From: Chloroflexota bacterium
Lineage (GTDB): Bacteria > Chloroflexota > UBA5177 > JANWHV01
Direction: 5' to 3'
Assembly (NCBI GenBank): GCA_025450255.1
Contig: JANWHV010000061.1
Coordinates: 1-12,622, forward strand
DNA length: 12,622 bases
This document shows, one piece after another, positions 1 to 6,834 of the stretch. The translations under genes were made by a program, and so were the position numbers. Under the pieces are notes generated by a model, which saw only the letters and a program-made list of their open reading frames with translations, was not told where the DNA came from and did not search any database. Position 1 is the first letter of the stretch; each line of letters begins with the position of its first letter.

Positions 1-80
1 GGCGTCGCGTCCGGCTGCACTTCAAGAATCGCATAAAGGTCGAGATGGCGTAAATAGACGCCCTGGTTGGTATTCCTCAC
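1..80 (-). CDS. J-domain (DnaJ-like) protein, N-terminal fragment cut by window edge
   Basis: Reading the minus strand from a GTG at 80 gives 26 codons that run off the left edge. Residues 14-26 read DLYAILEVQPDAT, which closely matches the start of helix I of a J domain (typically D-Y-Y-x-x-L-G-V-x-x-x-A-S/T). J domains stimulate the ATPase of Hsp70 (DnaK) chaperones; the diagnostic HPD motif would lie beyond the window. The gene follows fabI on the same strand with a 61-nt gap, so it could be co-transcribed with it. The GTG start is the best in-frame choice, but the upstream AGGA lies only 2 nt from it, which is unusually close, so the exact start is uncertain. A full DnaJ, a CbpA-type co-chaperone or a J-domain fused to another module are all possible. 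Confidence 0.6.
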   Translation of the reverse strand, partial: MRNTNQGVYLRHLDLYAILEVQPDAT

Positions 81-141
81 GTTCCTACAGTACGTGAGCG
101 GTGCATGTATTGCAAGCAGGCACGCGACGATTGTCCGTCGT

Positions 142-909
142 CTAGCCGCCCATCACGCTGAAGCCGCCGTCCACGTACAGCGTCTGTCCGGTGATGCCGC
201 TGCTGTGCGGCCCAAGCAGGAATACGCTTGCCCCCGCGACTTCGCTTGCCTCGATGTTTCGCTTCAGCGCGGCGCGCTCGCTCATGGCGCTCAAGAACCC
301 ACTAAAGCCCGCGATGCCGCGCGCGGACAATGTCTGAATTGGGCCGGCGGATATGGCGTTGACACGGATGTTGTCGGGCCCAAGATCGGCCGCGAGGTAG
401 CGGACCGACGCCTCGAGCGCGGCCTTGGCGACACCCATCACGTTGTAGTGCGGCATGGCGCGCTCGGAACCAAGATAGGTGTAGGTCACAACGCTGCCGC
501 CGCCGGTCATCAGCGGTTGCGCGCCGCGCGTTACCGCCGTCAGCGAGTAGGCGCTGATGTCGAGTGCCTGCAGGAATCCGGATCTGGAGGTATCCATGAA
601 GCGGCCATCGAGGTCCTCACGGTTGGCGAAGGCCATGCTGTGCACGAGAAAATCCAGGCGATCGTACTGGCCGCGAATGGTCGAGTACACGTTCTCGATC
701 TGCGCGTCGTCCTGCACGTCGCATTGGATGAGCAACGGTGGCCTTGATAACTGCGTCGCCAGATCGCGCACGAAGCGCTCCATGCGCTCAATGTAGCTCA
801 GAACAAGCTGGGCGCCCTCGGCGTCAGCCGCTTGAGCGGTCGCCCAGGCGATACTGCGGTGGTTGGCGATACCGTAGATAATGCCGACTTTGCCATCGAG
901 CGTACCCAT
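142..909 (-). CDS. fabI: Enoyl-[acyl-carrier-protein] reductase (NADH), FabI type
   Basis: FabI catalyses the last step of each fatty-acid elongation cycle in the cytosol, reducing trans-2-enoyl-ACP with NADH. From the chosen start the protein has 255 residues, a normal length. The nucleotide-binding segment GIANHRSIAW is at 13-22. The active site Tyr145, Tyr155 and Lys162 fits the FabI Y-x9-Y-x6-K pattern (E. coli Tyr146/Tyr156/Lys163). The NAISAGPIQTLSARGI substrate-loop signature is at 184-199 and the YVDGGF end at 245-250. The residue matching E. coli Gly93, known from diazaborine and triclosan resistance, is Ala93, as in Gram-positive FabI enzymes. I chose the ATG at 909 because GGGAGAGG lies 6 nt upstream; an in-frame ATG at 939 lacks such a site and would add 10 residues. 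The gene is divergent from the cold-shock gene and upstream of a J-domain gene. Confidence 0.95.
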   Translation of the reverse strand: MGTLDGKVGIIYGIANHRSIAWATAQAADAEGAQLVLSYIERMERFVRDLATQLSRPPLLIQCDVQDDAQIENVYSTIRGQYDRLDFLVHSMAFANREDLDGRFMDTSRSGFLQALDISAYSLTAVTRGAQPLMTGGGSVVTYTYLGSERAMPHYNVMGVAKAALEASVRYLAADLGPDNIRVNAISAGPIQTLSARGIAGFSGFLSAMSERAALKRNIEASEVAGASVFLLGPHSSGITGQTLYVDGGFSVMGG

Positions 910-989
910 CGAAGCCCTCTCCCAATCAATCGTGACCACGTCGATATATCAGCGCCCTGCCTCTGGTCAGCGCGGTTGGATGCTCAGAC

Positions 990-995
990 AGTATA
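990..995 (-). promoter_or_regulatory. Candidate -10 element of the fabI promoter
   Basis: Read on the minus strand this is TATACT, 5 of 6 matches to the sigma-70 -10 consensus. It would start transcription near 983 and leave a leader of about 74 nt before the fabI ATG. I see no good -35 hexamer at 16-18 nt. A second AT-rich stretch (TATATC) lies nearer the gene. Confidence 0.35.
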
Positions 996-1020
996 GCCCC
1001 ATTGCCTTGTCACGCGAGCT

Positions 1021-1032
1021 ACGATCGATCGT
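1021..1032. promoter_or_regulatory. 12-bp perfect palindrome between divergent fabI and cold-shock promoters
   Basis: ACGATCGATCGT is its own reverse complement. It ends where the extended -10 of the cold-shock gene begins and lies about 26 bp upstream of the fabI -10. That position would suit an operator for one or both promoters. GATC-rich palindromes also arise by chance in GC-rich DNA, so binding is only a hypothesis. Confidence 0.25.
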
Positions 1033-1040
1033 GCTATGAT
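1032..1040 (+). promoter_or_regulatory. Extended -10 promoter of the cold-shock gene
   Basis: The sequence TGCTATGAT is a TGn-extended -10 with TATGAT, 5 of 6 to consensus. No well-spaced -35 is visible: TTGTCA at 1007-1012 is 22 nt away, which is too far, but extended -10 promoters can do without one. Transcription would begin near 1047, giving a leader of about 70 nt before the TTG start. Leaders of that length or longer are typical of csp genes. Confidence 0.5.
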
Positions 1041-1116
1041 GCAAAAGCGGCGTGATCGGACTGTTCACACGTTCGGCATCTGGCCGGCGACCGTCACGCA
1101 CTGGAGGATCTGTCCA

Positions 1117-1326
1117 TTGGCTCAAGGTAAAATCGCGCGACTGACCGATCGAGGTTTTGGCTTCATCTCCCAGGATGCTGGTGAGGATCTATTCTTTCAT
1201 AGCTCCGCGCTGGTAAACGGCGCCTTCGACTCGCTTCGCCGCGGCGATACGGTGGAGTTCGACAAGGAGCAGGATACGCGTGGCCGTGGCGAGCGTGCCG
1301 TCAACGTGCGCGTCGTTCAGAACTAG
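1117..1326 (+). CDS. Cold-shock-domain RNA/ssDNA-binding protein (Csp family), TTG start
   Basis: This is a single cold-shock domain of 69 residues, the usual size for small Csp proteins, which bind RNA or single-stranded DNA and melt secondary structure. RNP1 is RGFGFI at 12-17 and RNP2 is LFFHS at 25-29. The classical K-W-F-N at the start of the domain is replaced by A-R-L-T, so the surface Trp is absent; this matches the Csp subgroup beginning MAQG-[KT]-I-x-R-L-T-D-R-G-F-G-F. The TTG start is supported by GGAGG 9 nt upstream. The in-frame ATG at 1036 would add 27 residues unlike any Csp, and it lies inside the proposed -10 element, so it cannot be the start if that promoter is used. The gene is monocistronic, ending in a strong hairpin 18 nt after the stop. 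Confidence 0.9.
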   Translation: MAQGKIARLTDRGFGFISQDAGEDLFFHSSALVNGAFDSLRRGDTVEFDKEQDTRGRGERAVNVRVVQN

Positions 1327-1343
1327 ACCTTTCGGTTCCTGAA

Positions 1344-1388
1344 GCGCGGAGCGGGCGCCCCGTTTTGGGGCGCCCGCTCCGCGCCTTT
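1344..1388 (+). terminator. Strong intrinsic terminator of the cold-shock gene
   Basis: Two perfectly complementary 18-nt arms (1344-1361 and 1367-1384) enclose a 5-nt GTTTT loop; the arms are almost all G and C. Only a short CTTT follows, so the U-tract is weak, but the stem is exceptionally stable. It begins 17 nt after the csp stop codon. Confidence 0.8.
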
Positions 1389-1573
1389 ACGTCTCCATCC
1401 CGCTAATTCGTGGCGACCCCGCACGCCGAGGTCGTTGCCCTCGCGCTGCCGCGGACCGACGTCACCCCAATAACCGGCCCACATATCAACCATTCCAGAA
1501 GACCACTTTACAACGTCTCTGTTCATTGGTATCGTCTACGCCGAGTTGGTCGGCATACGACGAGTACGCAAAG

Positions 1574-1602
1574 TTGACGCGAGGATCGCCATCTCGTATA
1601 CC
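1574..1602 (+). promoter_or_regulatory. Sigma-70-like promoter for the 442-aa repeat protein
   Basis: TTGACG (1574-1579, 5 of 6 to the -35 consensus) is followed after exactly 17 nt by TATACC (1597-1602, 4 of 6 to the -10). The start would be near 1609, giving a leader of about 32 nt before the ATG at 1641. Nothing else gene-like is visible in 1389-1573. Confidence 0.55.
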
Positions 1603-1640
1603 TGCCCACGTGACCTGATCAAACGACGGAAGGTGGGCCA

Positions 1641-2969
1641 ATGAGCGCGTGGCATGTGGTGACGACGGCGTCGGAGTTATTGGAAGCGATTGCGTCCGGG
1701 AACCGGCAGATCGAGGTCCGGGGCACCGTAACAGGGATGCCGATGATCACTCTGTCACCTGGCGTCCGGTTACGCGGCGGCACGTTGCAGTTCGGGGCGA
1801 AGGGCCTGCGGTTGACCAGCGACAACGATCTCGACGGTGTCGTGGTGCGCACCGCGGACCACGAGGTCGCCATCCTCAACGACACGTCGGTCGCCGACCT
1901 CGGCACGCTGTCGCTTCGAGATGTCCGCGCGACCGGCCAAGTACTGCTGCTCGCGCAGGACGCGGTCCGGTCCGGCCACGTGCGCGTGCAGGGGCTGCAG
2001 GTGATCACCGCGGACGTCCGTGGCCGGGTCGAGCGACCGCACGGGTTCGGGGTGGAGGCGTTGCAGGGGGCGTTCACTCTGTGGAACCGGCAGGCGGATC
2101 CCGAAGCCGTGATCACGGCCGATCTGCTCGACATCAGCGCCGGGTCGACGGAGACCCCAGTGCGCGGCAGCGGGGTGTTCGTCGGCGGTCACGGGGATTG
2201 GGACGGCGCCGCGGACGGCGGGACGGTGCGGGTATCGACGCTGCGTACCGGCGAGATCAACACCGATGGCGGCATCCTGCCCGGCACACCCGACCTCATA
2301 AGTGGCGGGGTGTTTGTGATATCGGGCGCGCTGGTGGATCAGGTGGTCAACGAGGGCCCGGTCACTACGAATGGGCAGAACGATATGGTGCTCGACAACT
2401 GGGGCGAGGTGGCCACCTGGACCGCAAAGGCCCCGGTGATCTCCAACGGGCCCAGCGGCATCGGGTTCGTCAACTTCGGTGCGATCGGCCGGCTCGACGT
2501 GCAGGCGCCTATCCAGACCTTCGGCACCGGCGCCCGAGGGTTCAACCTCTACGACGGTACCCTTCAACGCGCCTCATTCCACAGCATTGCCACCCACGGA
2601 GACGGTTCGGTCGGGGTCCAGGTCAGCAAGGCGCTGCCGACCTTGGAGATCGCCGGCGACCTCACGACGGGCGGCGGCGAGGGCAAGAGCCTGGTCAAGG
2701 GTGTACAGGTGTCGCTCAAGGCGATCGCGCTCAGTGTCAAGGCCGGGGGCTACATTGGCTCGGTCGACATCGGCGGCGAGGCGCGCACGAGCGGGGACGA
2801 CGTGATCACCGTCGAGATCGATGGGCAGCTCGATCGGCTCCAGGTCCGCGGCGGGATCAGCGCCATGGGCGAGCGATCCGATGCCGTTCACGTCCGTGGC
2901 CAAGGCCCGGACCTTAGCGGACTTTCCATCAACGCCAAAGATGGGCAACCCATCAGGCGAATGTCCTGA
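1641..2969 (+). CDS. Repetitive, probably beta-helical protein of unknown function
   Basis: The protein has 442 residues and the ATG is preceded by GGAAGGTGG, a good ribosome site. There is no signal peptide, lipobox or membrane segment, so it looks cytosolic unless exported by another route. The N-terminal 125 residues resemble rungs of a right-handed parallel beta-helix (alternating hydrophobics, turns such as SPGVRLRGGTLQF). The C-terminal half carries a recurring unit of the form [IVAL]-x-[TS]-x-G with hydrophobic strands between, starting near residues 207, 241, 267, 292, 317, 341, 382 and 407, mostly 24-26 residues apart, for example INTDGG, VTTNGQ, IQTFGTGARG, IATHGDG. This resembles rungs of autotransporter-type helices, but no translocator domain follows. 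CGG arginine and GGG glycine codons seem commoner than in neighbours, hinting at transfer from a high-GC source. I recall similar-looking hypothetical proteins from actinobacteria but cannot name a family. Confidence 0.8.
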   Translation: MSAWHVVTTASELLEAIASGNRQIEVRGTVTGMPMITLSPGVRLRGGTLQFGAKGLRLTSDNDLDGVVVRTADHEVAILNDTSVADLGTLSLRDVRATGQVLLLAQDAVRSGHVRVQGLQVITADVRGRVERPHGFGVEALQGAFTLWNRQADPEAVITADLLDISAGSTETPVRGSGVFVGGHGDWDGAADGGTVRVSTLRTGEINTDGGILPGTPDLISGGVFVISGALVDQVVNEGPVTTNGQNDMVLDNWGEVATWTAKAPVISNGPSGIGFVNFGAIGRLDVQAPIQTFGTGARGFNLYDGTLQRASFHSIATHGDGSVGVQVSKALPTLEIAGDLTTGGGEGKSLVKGVQVSLKAIALSVKAGGYIGSVDIGGEARTSGDDVITVEIDGQLDRLQVRGGISAMGERSDAVHVRGQGPDLSGLSINAKDGQPIRRMS

Positions 2970-3259
2970 GCAGGGCGCCGCGCGCTGAAGATTCTCGGTC
3001 GACTGGGCGCTACGTCCGGCCGACGTGCCGCCAACGTCGAGCAGGTCCCCATTCCCACGGGCGCCTGTTGGTTGAATCTCCCGGAGGGCCGGAGGCGCCT
3101 GTTCCGCCGGGCAGCGTGCGCCGGCCAGATTTTGCGGATGACCACGAGATCATACCAGCGACAACGCTCGCCACCGTGCCGCTGAACCAACGTGCCAAAC
3201 CCACGGTGGGGGACGTCCGCCGCCGCTGTTTTTATATACCGCCTTTGAGGATCGGAGCG
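2970..3259. other. Convergent intergenic gap between the repeat protein and acnA
   Basis: No gene is convincing here. A small stem (3012-3016 with 3022-3026) lacks a T-tract. On the acnA side, CCCACCGTGGG followed by TTT (minus strand, 3210 down to 3197) could be a weak terminator. A 10-bp direct repeat GGCGCCTGTT occurs at 3060-3069 and 3094-3103. Confidence 0.4.
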
Positions 3260-6049
3260 CTAGGATTTGTTACCGAAGAGCTTACGCAGCACCATCTGCA
3301 AGATGCCGCCGTGCCGGTAATACTCAACCTCGATTGGGCTGTCGATACGCACCAGCGCCTTAAATTCGGCTACGCTGCCATCCTCGCGCCGCGCATGCAC
3401 GCGAAGCTGGCTACCGGGCGCGAGACCGCCGGCGATGCCGCGCACCGTGTAGCTTTCCGTGCCGTCCAGGCCCAGGGACTTTCGTCCCTCGCCAGGCAGG
3501 AACTGCAACGGAAGCACGCCCATACCTACAAGGTTGCTGCGATGAATGCGTTCATAGCTCTCGGCGATGACGGCCTTCACGCCTAGCAGCATGGTGCCTT
3601 TGGCTGCCCAGTCACGCGAGCTACCTGACCCATACTCCTTACCGGCAATCACGATCAGCGGCGTGTTCTCGTCGCGGTAACGCTGGGCGGCGTCGAATAT
3701 GGACATGATGTCGCCGTCCGGCTGGTGCGCGGTCCAGCCGCCTTCCTTGCCGCCGGCCAGCTCATTGCGCAGGCGGATGCTGGCAAACGTCCCGCGCGTC
3801 ATCACCTCGTCGTTCCCGCGCCTGGTGCCGTACTGATTGAAGTCGAGCGGCTGTACGCCACGTCCCATCAGATAGCGGCCTGCTGGGCTATCCTTGGCGA
3901 TGTTGCCGGCGGGGGAGATATGGTCGGTGGTAATCGAATCTCCAAGCATCGCCAGGATTCTGGCGCCGTCGATGTCGGTGGGTGCGCCAGGCTCGGGCGA
4001 CAGACCCTGGAAGAAGGGCGGCTCATGCACATAGGTTGAATCGTTATCCCACTCGTACAGACCCCCTTCGGGGATCGGCAGATTGCGCCAGTGCTCGTCA
4101 CCGTCGGAAACATGGCCGTAGTTTCTGGAAAAGATCTCCGGCGAGATCGATTGATGGATGGCGTCGCGCACCTCGCCCTGGGTCGGCCAGATATCACGCA
4201 GGTACACGGGCGCCCCGTCGGATCCGGTTCCCAGAGGATCGCTGGTTAAGTCGATGTCCACGGTGCCGGCCAGCGCGTAGGCCACCACGAGAGGCGGCGA
4301 AGCCAGGTACATGGCCTTCGTCATGGGGCTGATGCGGCCCTCGAAGTTTCGATTACCGGACAGGACGGCGGCGGCCACCAGATCGTTATTGCGAATGGCG
4401 TCCTCCACCGGTTGAGCCAGCGGGCCGCTGTTCCCGATACAGGTGGTGCAGCCATACCCCACGAGATAGAATCCAAGCGCCTCGAGGTATGAAGTGAGCC
4501 CGGCGTTGGCAAGGTAATCGGTAACGGCGCGCGACCCTGGGGCGAGGCTGGTCTTGACATACGGCTTGACCGTCAACCCCCGTTCCACGGCCTTTTTAGC
4601 CAGTAAGCCGGCGCCAAGCATAACCGATGGGTTGGAAGTGTTTGTGCAGCTCGTGATGGCGGCAATCGCCACCGCGCCGTGATGCATCACCGCGGTCGCG
4701 TCCCCGATCGTCACGGTCGCGGAAACCGGCTCGGCCGTGACGCCAGGCTCCTGCTGGACAACGCCATCGGCCGCGCCGCCCTCATAGTCGAATCGTGCCA
4801 TGGCACCGTGATTAGCCGCCGGCGTGTGATTGACAAACTGGTCGACGAATGAGTTGTGCAAGTTGTCCTGGACACTGCCGAGCGCCAGCCGGTCTTGAGG
4901 CCGCCGTGGCCCGGCAACGCTGGGCACAACCGTCGATAGATCCAGCTCCAGCAATTCGTTGAATACAGGGTCGGGCATATCATCCGTGCGGAAGATGCCC
5001 TGTTCCTTGGCATAACGCTCAACCAGGGAAACAAGCTCCTCGGAGCGGCCAGTGCCCCGGAGGTAGCGCAACGTCTCGGCGTCGATCGGGAAGTAGCCCA
5101 TGGTGGCGCCGTATTCGGGCTCCATATTGCCAATGGTCGCGCGGTCCGCCAGGCTCAATGCCGATAGCCCTGGCCCCGCGTACTCCACGAACTTGCCTAC
5201 CACGCCGTGCTTTCGCAGCATTTCCGTCACCGTCAACACAAGATCCGTGGCGGTGGCGCCCTCCGGCAAAGCGCCCGTGAAGCGGAATCCGATAACCTCG
5301 GGCGTGAGCAGATAGAGTGGCTGGCCCAGCATCACGGCCTCGGCTTCGATGCCGCCCACACCCCAGCCGACCACGCCCAGGCCGTTCACCATGGTGGTGT
5401 GCGAGTCGGTGCCGACAAGCGTGTCAGGGAACACCACGCGCGCGCCGTCGACGTCGCGGGTAGCCACCACGGTGGACAGAAACTCAAGGTTGACCTGGTG
5501 CACGATGCCGGTGCCGGGAGGCACTACTCTGAGATTGCTGAACGCCTGTTGCGCCCATCTGAGAAGAGCATACCGCTCGCCGTTCCGCTCGTATTCGCGC
5601 GTGACGTTGGCGCTAAACGCGCCGCGCGTTCCGGCCACGTCTACCTGTACGGAGTGATCGATCACCAGGTCGACTGGTACGAGCGGATTGATGCGCGACG
5701 GATCGCCCCCCATCCGTTGCGCGGCCGAGCGCATAGCGACAAGGTCGACCACGCACGGCACGCCCGTGAAGTCCTGCATCACTACGCGCCCTGGGAAGAA
5801 AGGGAACTCGCGTCCGGGCCGCCCCGAGGGTGTCCAGCCTGCAAGGGCCAGTACATCGTCCTCGGTCGTAACGTTCCCCAGGTTGCGCAGGGCGTCTTCC
5901 AGAAACACTTTGACCGTAATGGGCAACCGATCGACGCCAGAGATTCCGCGCTCGGCCAGCGCTCCAAGCCGATAATACGATGGACCCGCTGCCGCTTGGC
6001 CACCCAATTTGGCACGAGCGCCGAACGCGTCATTGCCGTTGTTATTCAT
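3260..6049 (-). CDS. acnA: Aconitate hydratase A (AcnA/IRP1-type)
   Basis: AcnA interconverts citrate and isocitrate via cis-aconitate in the TCA cycle, using a [4Fe-4S] cluster. The protein has 929 residues, within the range for this class. The cluster cysteines are Cys468 (in SCTNTSNP) and Cys534 and Cys537 (in YGCTTCIGNSGP). Other family motifs are GTDSHTTMVNGLGVVGWGVGGIEAEA split around 213-238, GNRNFEGR at 565-572, the swivel-domain GDSITTDHISPAGNI at 703-717, and GKEYGSGSSRDWAAKG at 803-818, which holds the substrate-binding serine region. The N-terminal order (cluster domains first, swivel domain last) is that of AcnA, not AcnB. The ATG at 6049 has AAGGGA 8 nt upstream. The gene stands alone, converging on the repeat protein. 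No frameshift or missing key residue is visible. Confidence 0.97.
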   Translation of the reverse strand: MNNNGNDAFGARAKLGGQAAAGPSYYRLGALAERGISGVDRLPITVKVFLEDALRNLGNVTTEDDVLALAGWTPSGRPGREFPFFPGRVVMQDFTGVPCVVDLVAMRSAAQRMGGDPSRINPLVPVDLVIDHSVQVDVAGTRGAFSANVTREYERNGERYALLRWAQQAFSNLRVVPPGTGIVHQVNLEFLSTVVATRDVDGARVVFPDTLVGTDSHTTMVNGLGVVGWGVGGIEAEAVMLGQPLYLLTPEVIGFRFTGALPEGATATDLVLTVTEMLRKHGVVGKFVEYAGPGLSALSLADRATIGNMEPEYGATMGYFPIDAETLRYLRGTGRSEELVSLVERYAKEQGIFRTDDMPDPVFNELLELDLSTVVPSVAGPRRPQDRLALGSVQDNLHNSFVDQFVNHTPAANHGAMARFDYEGGAADGVVQQEPGVTAEPVSATVTIGDATAVMHHGAVAIAAITSCTNTSNPSVMLGAGLLAKKAVERGLTVKPYVKTSLAPGSRAVTDYLANAGLTSYLEALGFYLVGYGCTTCIGNSGPLAQPVEDAIRNNDLVAAAVLSGNRNFEGRISPMTKAMYLASPPLVVAYALAGTVDIDLTSDPLGTGSDGAPVYLRDIWPTQGEVRDAIHQSISPEIFSRNYGHVSDGDEHWRNLPIPEGGLYEWDNDSTYVHEPPFFQGLSPEPGAPTDIDGARILAMLGDSITTDHISPAGNIAKDSPAGRYLMGRGVQPLDFNQYGTRRGNDEVMTRGTFASIRLRNELAGGKEGGWTAHQPDGDIMSIFDAAQRYRDENTPLIVIAGKEYGSGSSRDWAAKGTMLLGVKAVIAESYERIHRSNLVGMGVLPLQFLPGEGRKSLGLDGTESYTVRGIAGGLAPGSQLRVHARREDGSVAEFKALVRIDSPIEVEYYRHGGILQMVLRKLFGNKS

Positions 6050-6129
6050 GCGTGATTCCCTTCGCTGCCAGCCGCCGGTATCGCGGAAGGCGATAACGCC
6101 GTGGCTCTAATGATGTTTTGCTCATGGTC

Positions 6130-6145
6130 ATTGTACCTCAGGTAC
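6130..6145 (-). promoter_or_regulatory. Candidate acnA promoter -10 with overlapping palindrome
   Basis: On the minus strand 6135-6130 reads TACAAT, 5 of 6 to the -10 consensus, placing a start near 6123 and a leader of about 73 nt before acnA. A short inverted repeat (GTACC-TCA-GGTAC, 6133-6145) overlaps its upstream edge and could be a repressor site. No good -35 was found, so this rests on the -10 and its position. Confidence 0.4.
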
Positions 6146-6218
6146 GAGAGCGCACAGGCCGCGGGCTCGCCACTTGCAGGAAGCACGGGAATGGCGTTCA
6201 CTGAATAGAGAGGCTTTG

Positions 6219-6241
6219 CGCCGAAGTAATGGTCTTCGGCG
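6219..6241 (+). other. Perfect 8-bp stem-loop in the acnA-aroF gap
   Basis: CGCCGAAG (6219-6226) pairs fully with CTTCGGCG (6234-6241) around a 7-nt TAATGGT loop. It has no T-tract, so it is not a terminator. It lies about 160 nt upstream of the terminator-like hairpin at 6402 and could belong to a structured leader or small RNA. Confidence 0.35.
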
Positions 6242-6774
6242 TTCGAGACGCGAGCCTGTTCCGTGCTGGTGCGAAGGGGAGAACCGTGGCCTGCTGTTTG
6301 GAGCGCGCGAAGCGTATCGCAATCGGCGAGTTCCGCGCGCATTTTGAAGAGCGCGTCGCGCTTAAATTCTCCGACTACCCCTTGCATCAGACCGTCAGCC
6401 ACCGCCGCTGCGGCGGCTTTTTCCTGGTAATTTTTTGCGGTGAGGATCGAGATCCGGAAACCTGGCGCTGGTTGGCCACGCGATGGCTGCTGATTCCTCT
6501 GACGACGGATGAGCTGGCGGACATGGAGCTCACGCCAACCGGCACGCTCGGCGGCCGCCGCCAGGAATTGGTGCCGAAGCTTAAGGCGGAGCATTGGCTA
6601 TGGCTGTCTGAGGGACCGGAGCATGGCGTCGGCCAGTGGGGCCCGCGCGTGGAAAGCGTGCGCGCGCTCGGCGCGATACCGGCTAGCGCCTGGCCGACAA
6701 TTCCGGCGACATCAAGTCGGCGTGAGGATGATGATGTTCCGTCCGTTGCCGCCGACCTGCCCAATAACCAGTAG
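6229..6774 (+). CDS. Possible protein of unknown function (low confidence, start unresolved)
   Basis: An open frame of up to 181 codons ends 116 nt before aroF. I do not recognise the product. By hand count, third codon positions in about 6440-6700 are roughly three-quarters G or C while second positions are near half, the pattern expected of real coding DNA in this genome. The part after residue 60 is rich in Trp, Leu and acidic residues (for example TWRWLATRWLLIPL, then KLKAEHWLWLSEG). The ATG at 6229 sits inside a stem-loop and has no ribosome site, and a terminator-like hairpin falls inside the frame at 6402-6422. If real, the gene probably begins later, at TTG 6472 or ATG 6523, neither with a good ribosome site. 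It may be a degraded gene. Confidence 0.3.
   Translation: MVFGVRDASLFRAGAKGRTVACCLERAKRIAIGEFRAHFEERVALKFSDYPLHQTVSHRRCGGFFLVIFCGEDRDPETWRWLATRWLLIPLTTDELADMELTPTGTLGGRRQELVPKLKAEHWLWLSEGPEHGVGQWGPRVESVRALGAIPASAWPTIPATSSRREDDDVPSVAADLPNNQ
6402..6422 (+). terminator. Terminator-like hairpin with T-tract, no known gene upstream
   Basis: A 6-bp all-GC stem (CCGCCG at 6402-6407, CGGCGG at 6411-6416) with a CTG loop is followed by CTTTTT, and a second T-run lies at 6431-6436. It points rightwards, but no plus-strand gene ends nearby. It would therefore stop a short transcript begun in the gap, or act as an attenuator for what follows. Confidence 0.4.
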
Positions 6775-6825
6775 CGCCGCTGCGGCAGTCAGACCGTGGT
6801 TGCCGTGAATGCGGCTTGCCCGGCG

Positions 6826-6834
6826 TGATAGACT
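6826..6834 (+). promoter_or_regulatory. Weak extended -10 candidate for aroF
   Basis: TGATAGACT reads as a TGn-extended -10 with TAGACT, 4 of 6 to consensus. The start would be near 6841 and the leader about 50 nt. No convincing -35 is present, since TTGCCG at 6800-6805 is too far upstream. Confidence 0.25.

Noticed and set aside
67..747. Plus-strand 226-codon frame opposite fabI
   Set aside because: It is antisense to a well-supported fabI and has no family resemblance.
1649..2917. Plus-strand 422-codon frame overlapping the repeat protein in another phase
   Set aside because: Its product is dominated by Arg and Gly in low-complexity runs, the usual shadow of a GC-rich gene, and it lacks a ribosome site.
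3060..3103. 10-bp direct repeat GGCGCCTGTT
   Set aside because: It occurs only twice, 34 bp apart, in a GC-rich gap; too short to mean an element or array. No CRISPR-like arrays occur in the window.
5207..6055. Plus-strand 282-codon frame opposite the acnA 5' half
   Set aside because: It is antisense to conserved acnA motifs; long antisense frames are common in GC-rich DNA.
6236..6256. GTTCGAGAC, resembling a tRNA T-loop
   Set aside because: No acceptor stem, anticodon arm or D arm can be built around it.
6200..6440. T-box or other riboswitch leader for aroF
   Set aside because: No TGGNACCGCG-type T-box sequence, specifier stem or known aptamer signature was found on either strand, although the hairpin layout resembles an attenuator.
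6046..6594. Minus-strand 182-codon frame whose stop overlaps the acnA start (ATGA)
   Set aside because: The overlap suggests coupling, but the frame runs across the likely acnA promoter, has no ribosome site or recognisable domain, and its third-position GC is lower than that of the opposing frame. I could not exclude it.
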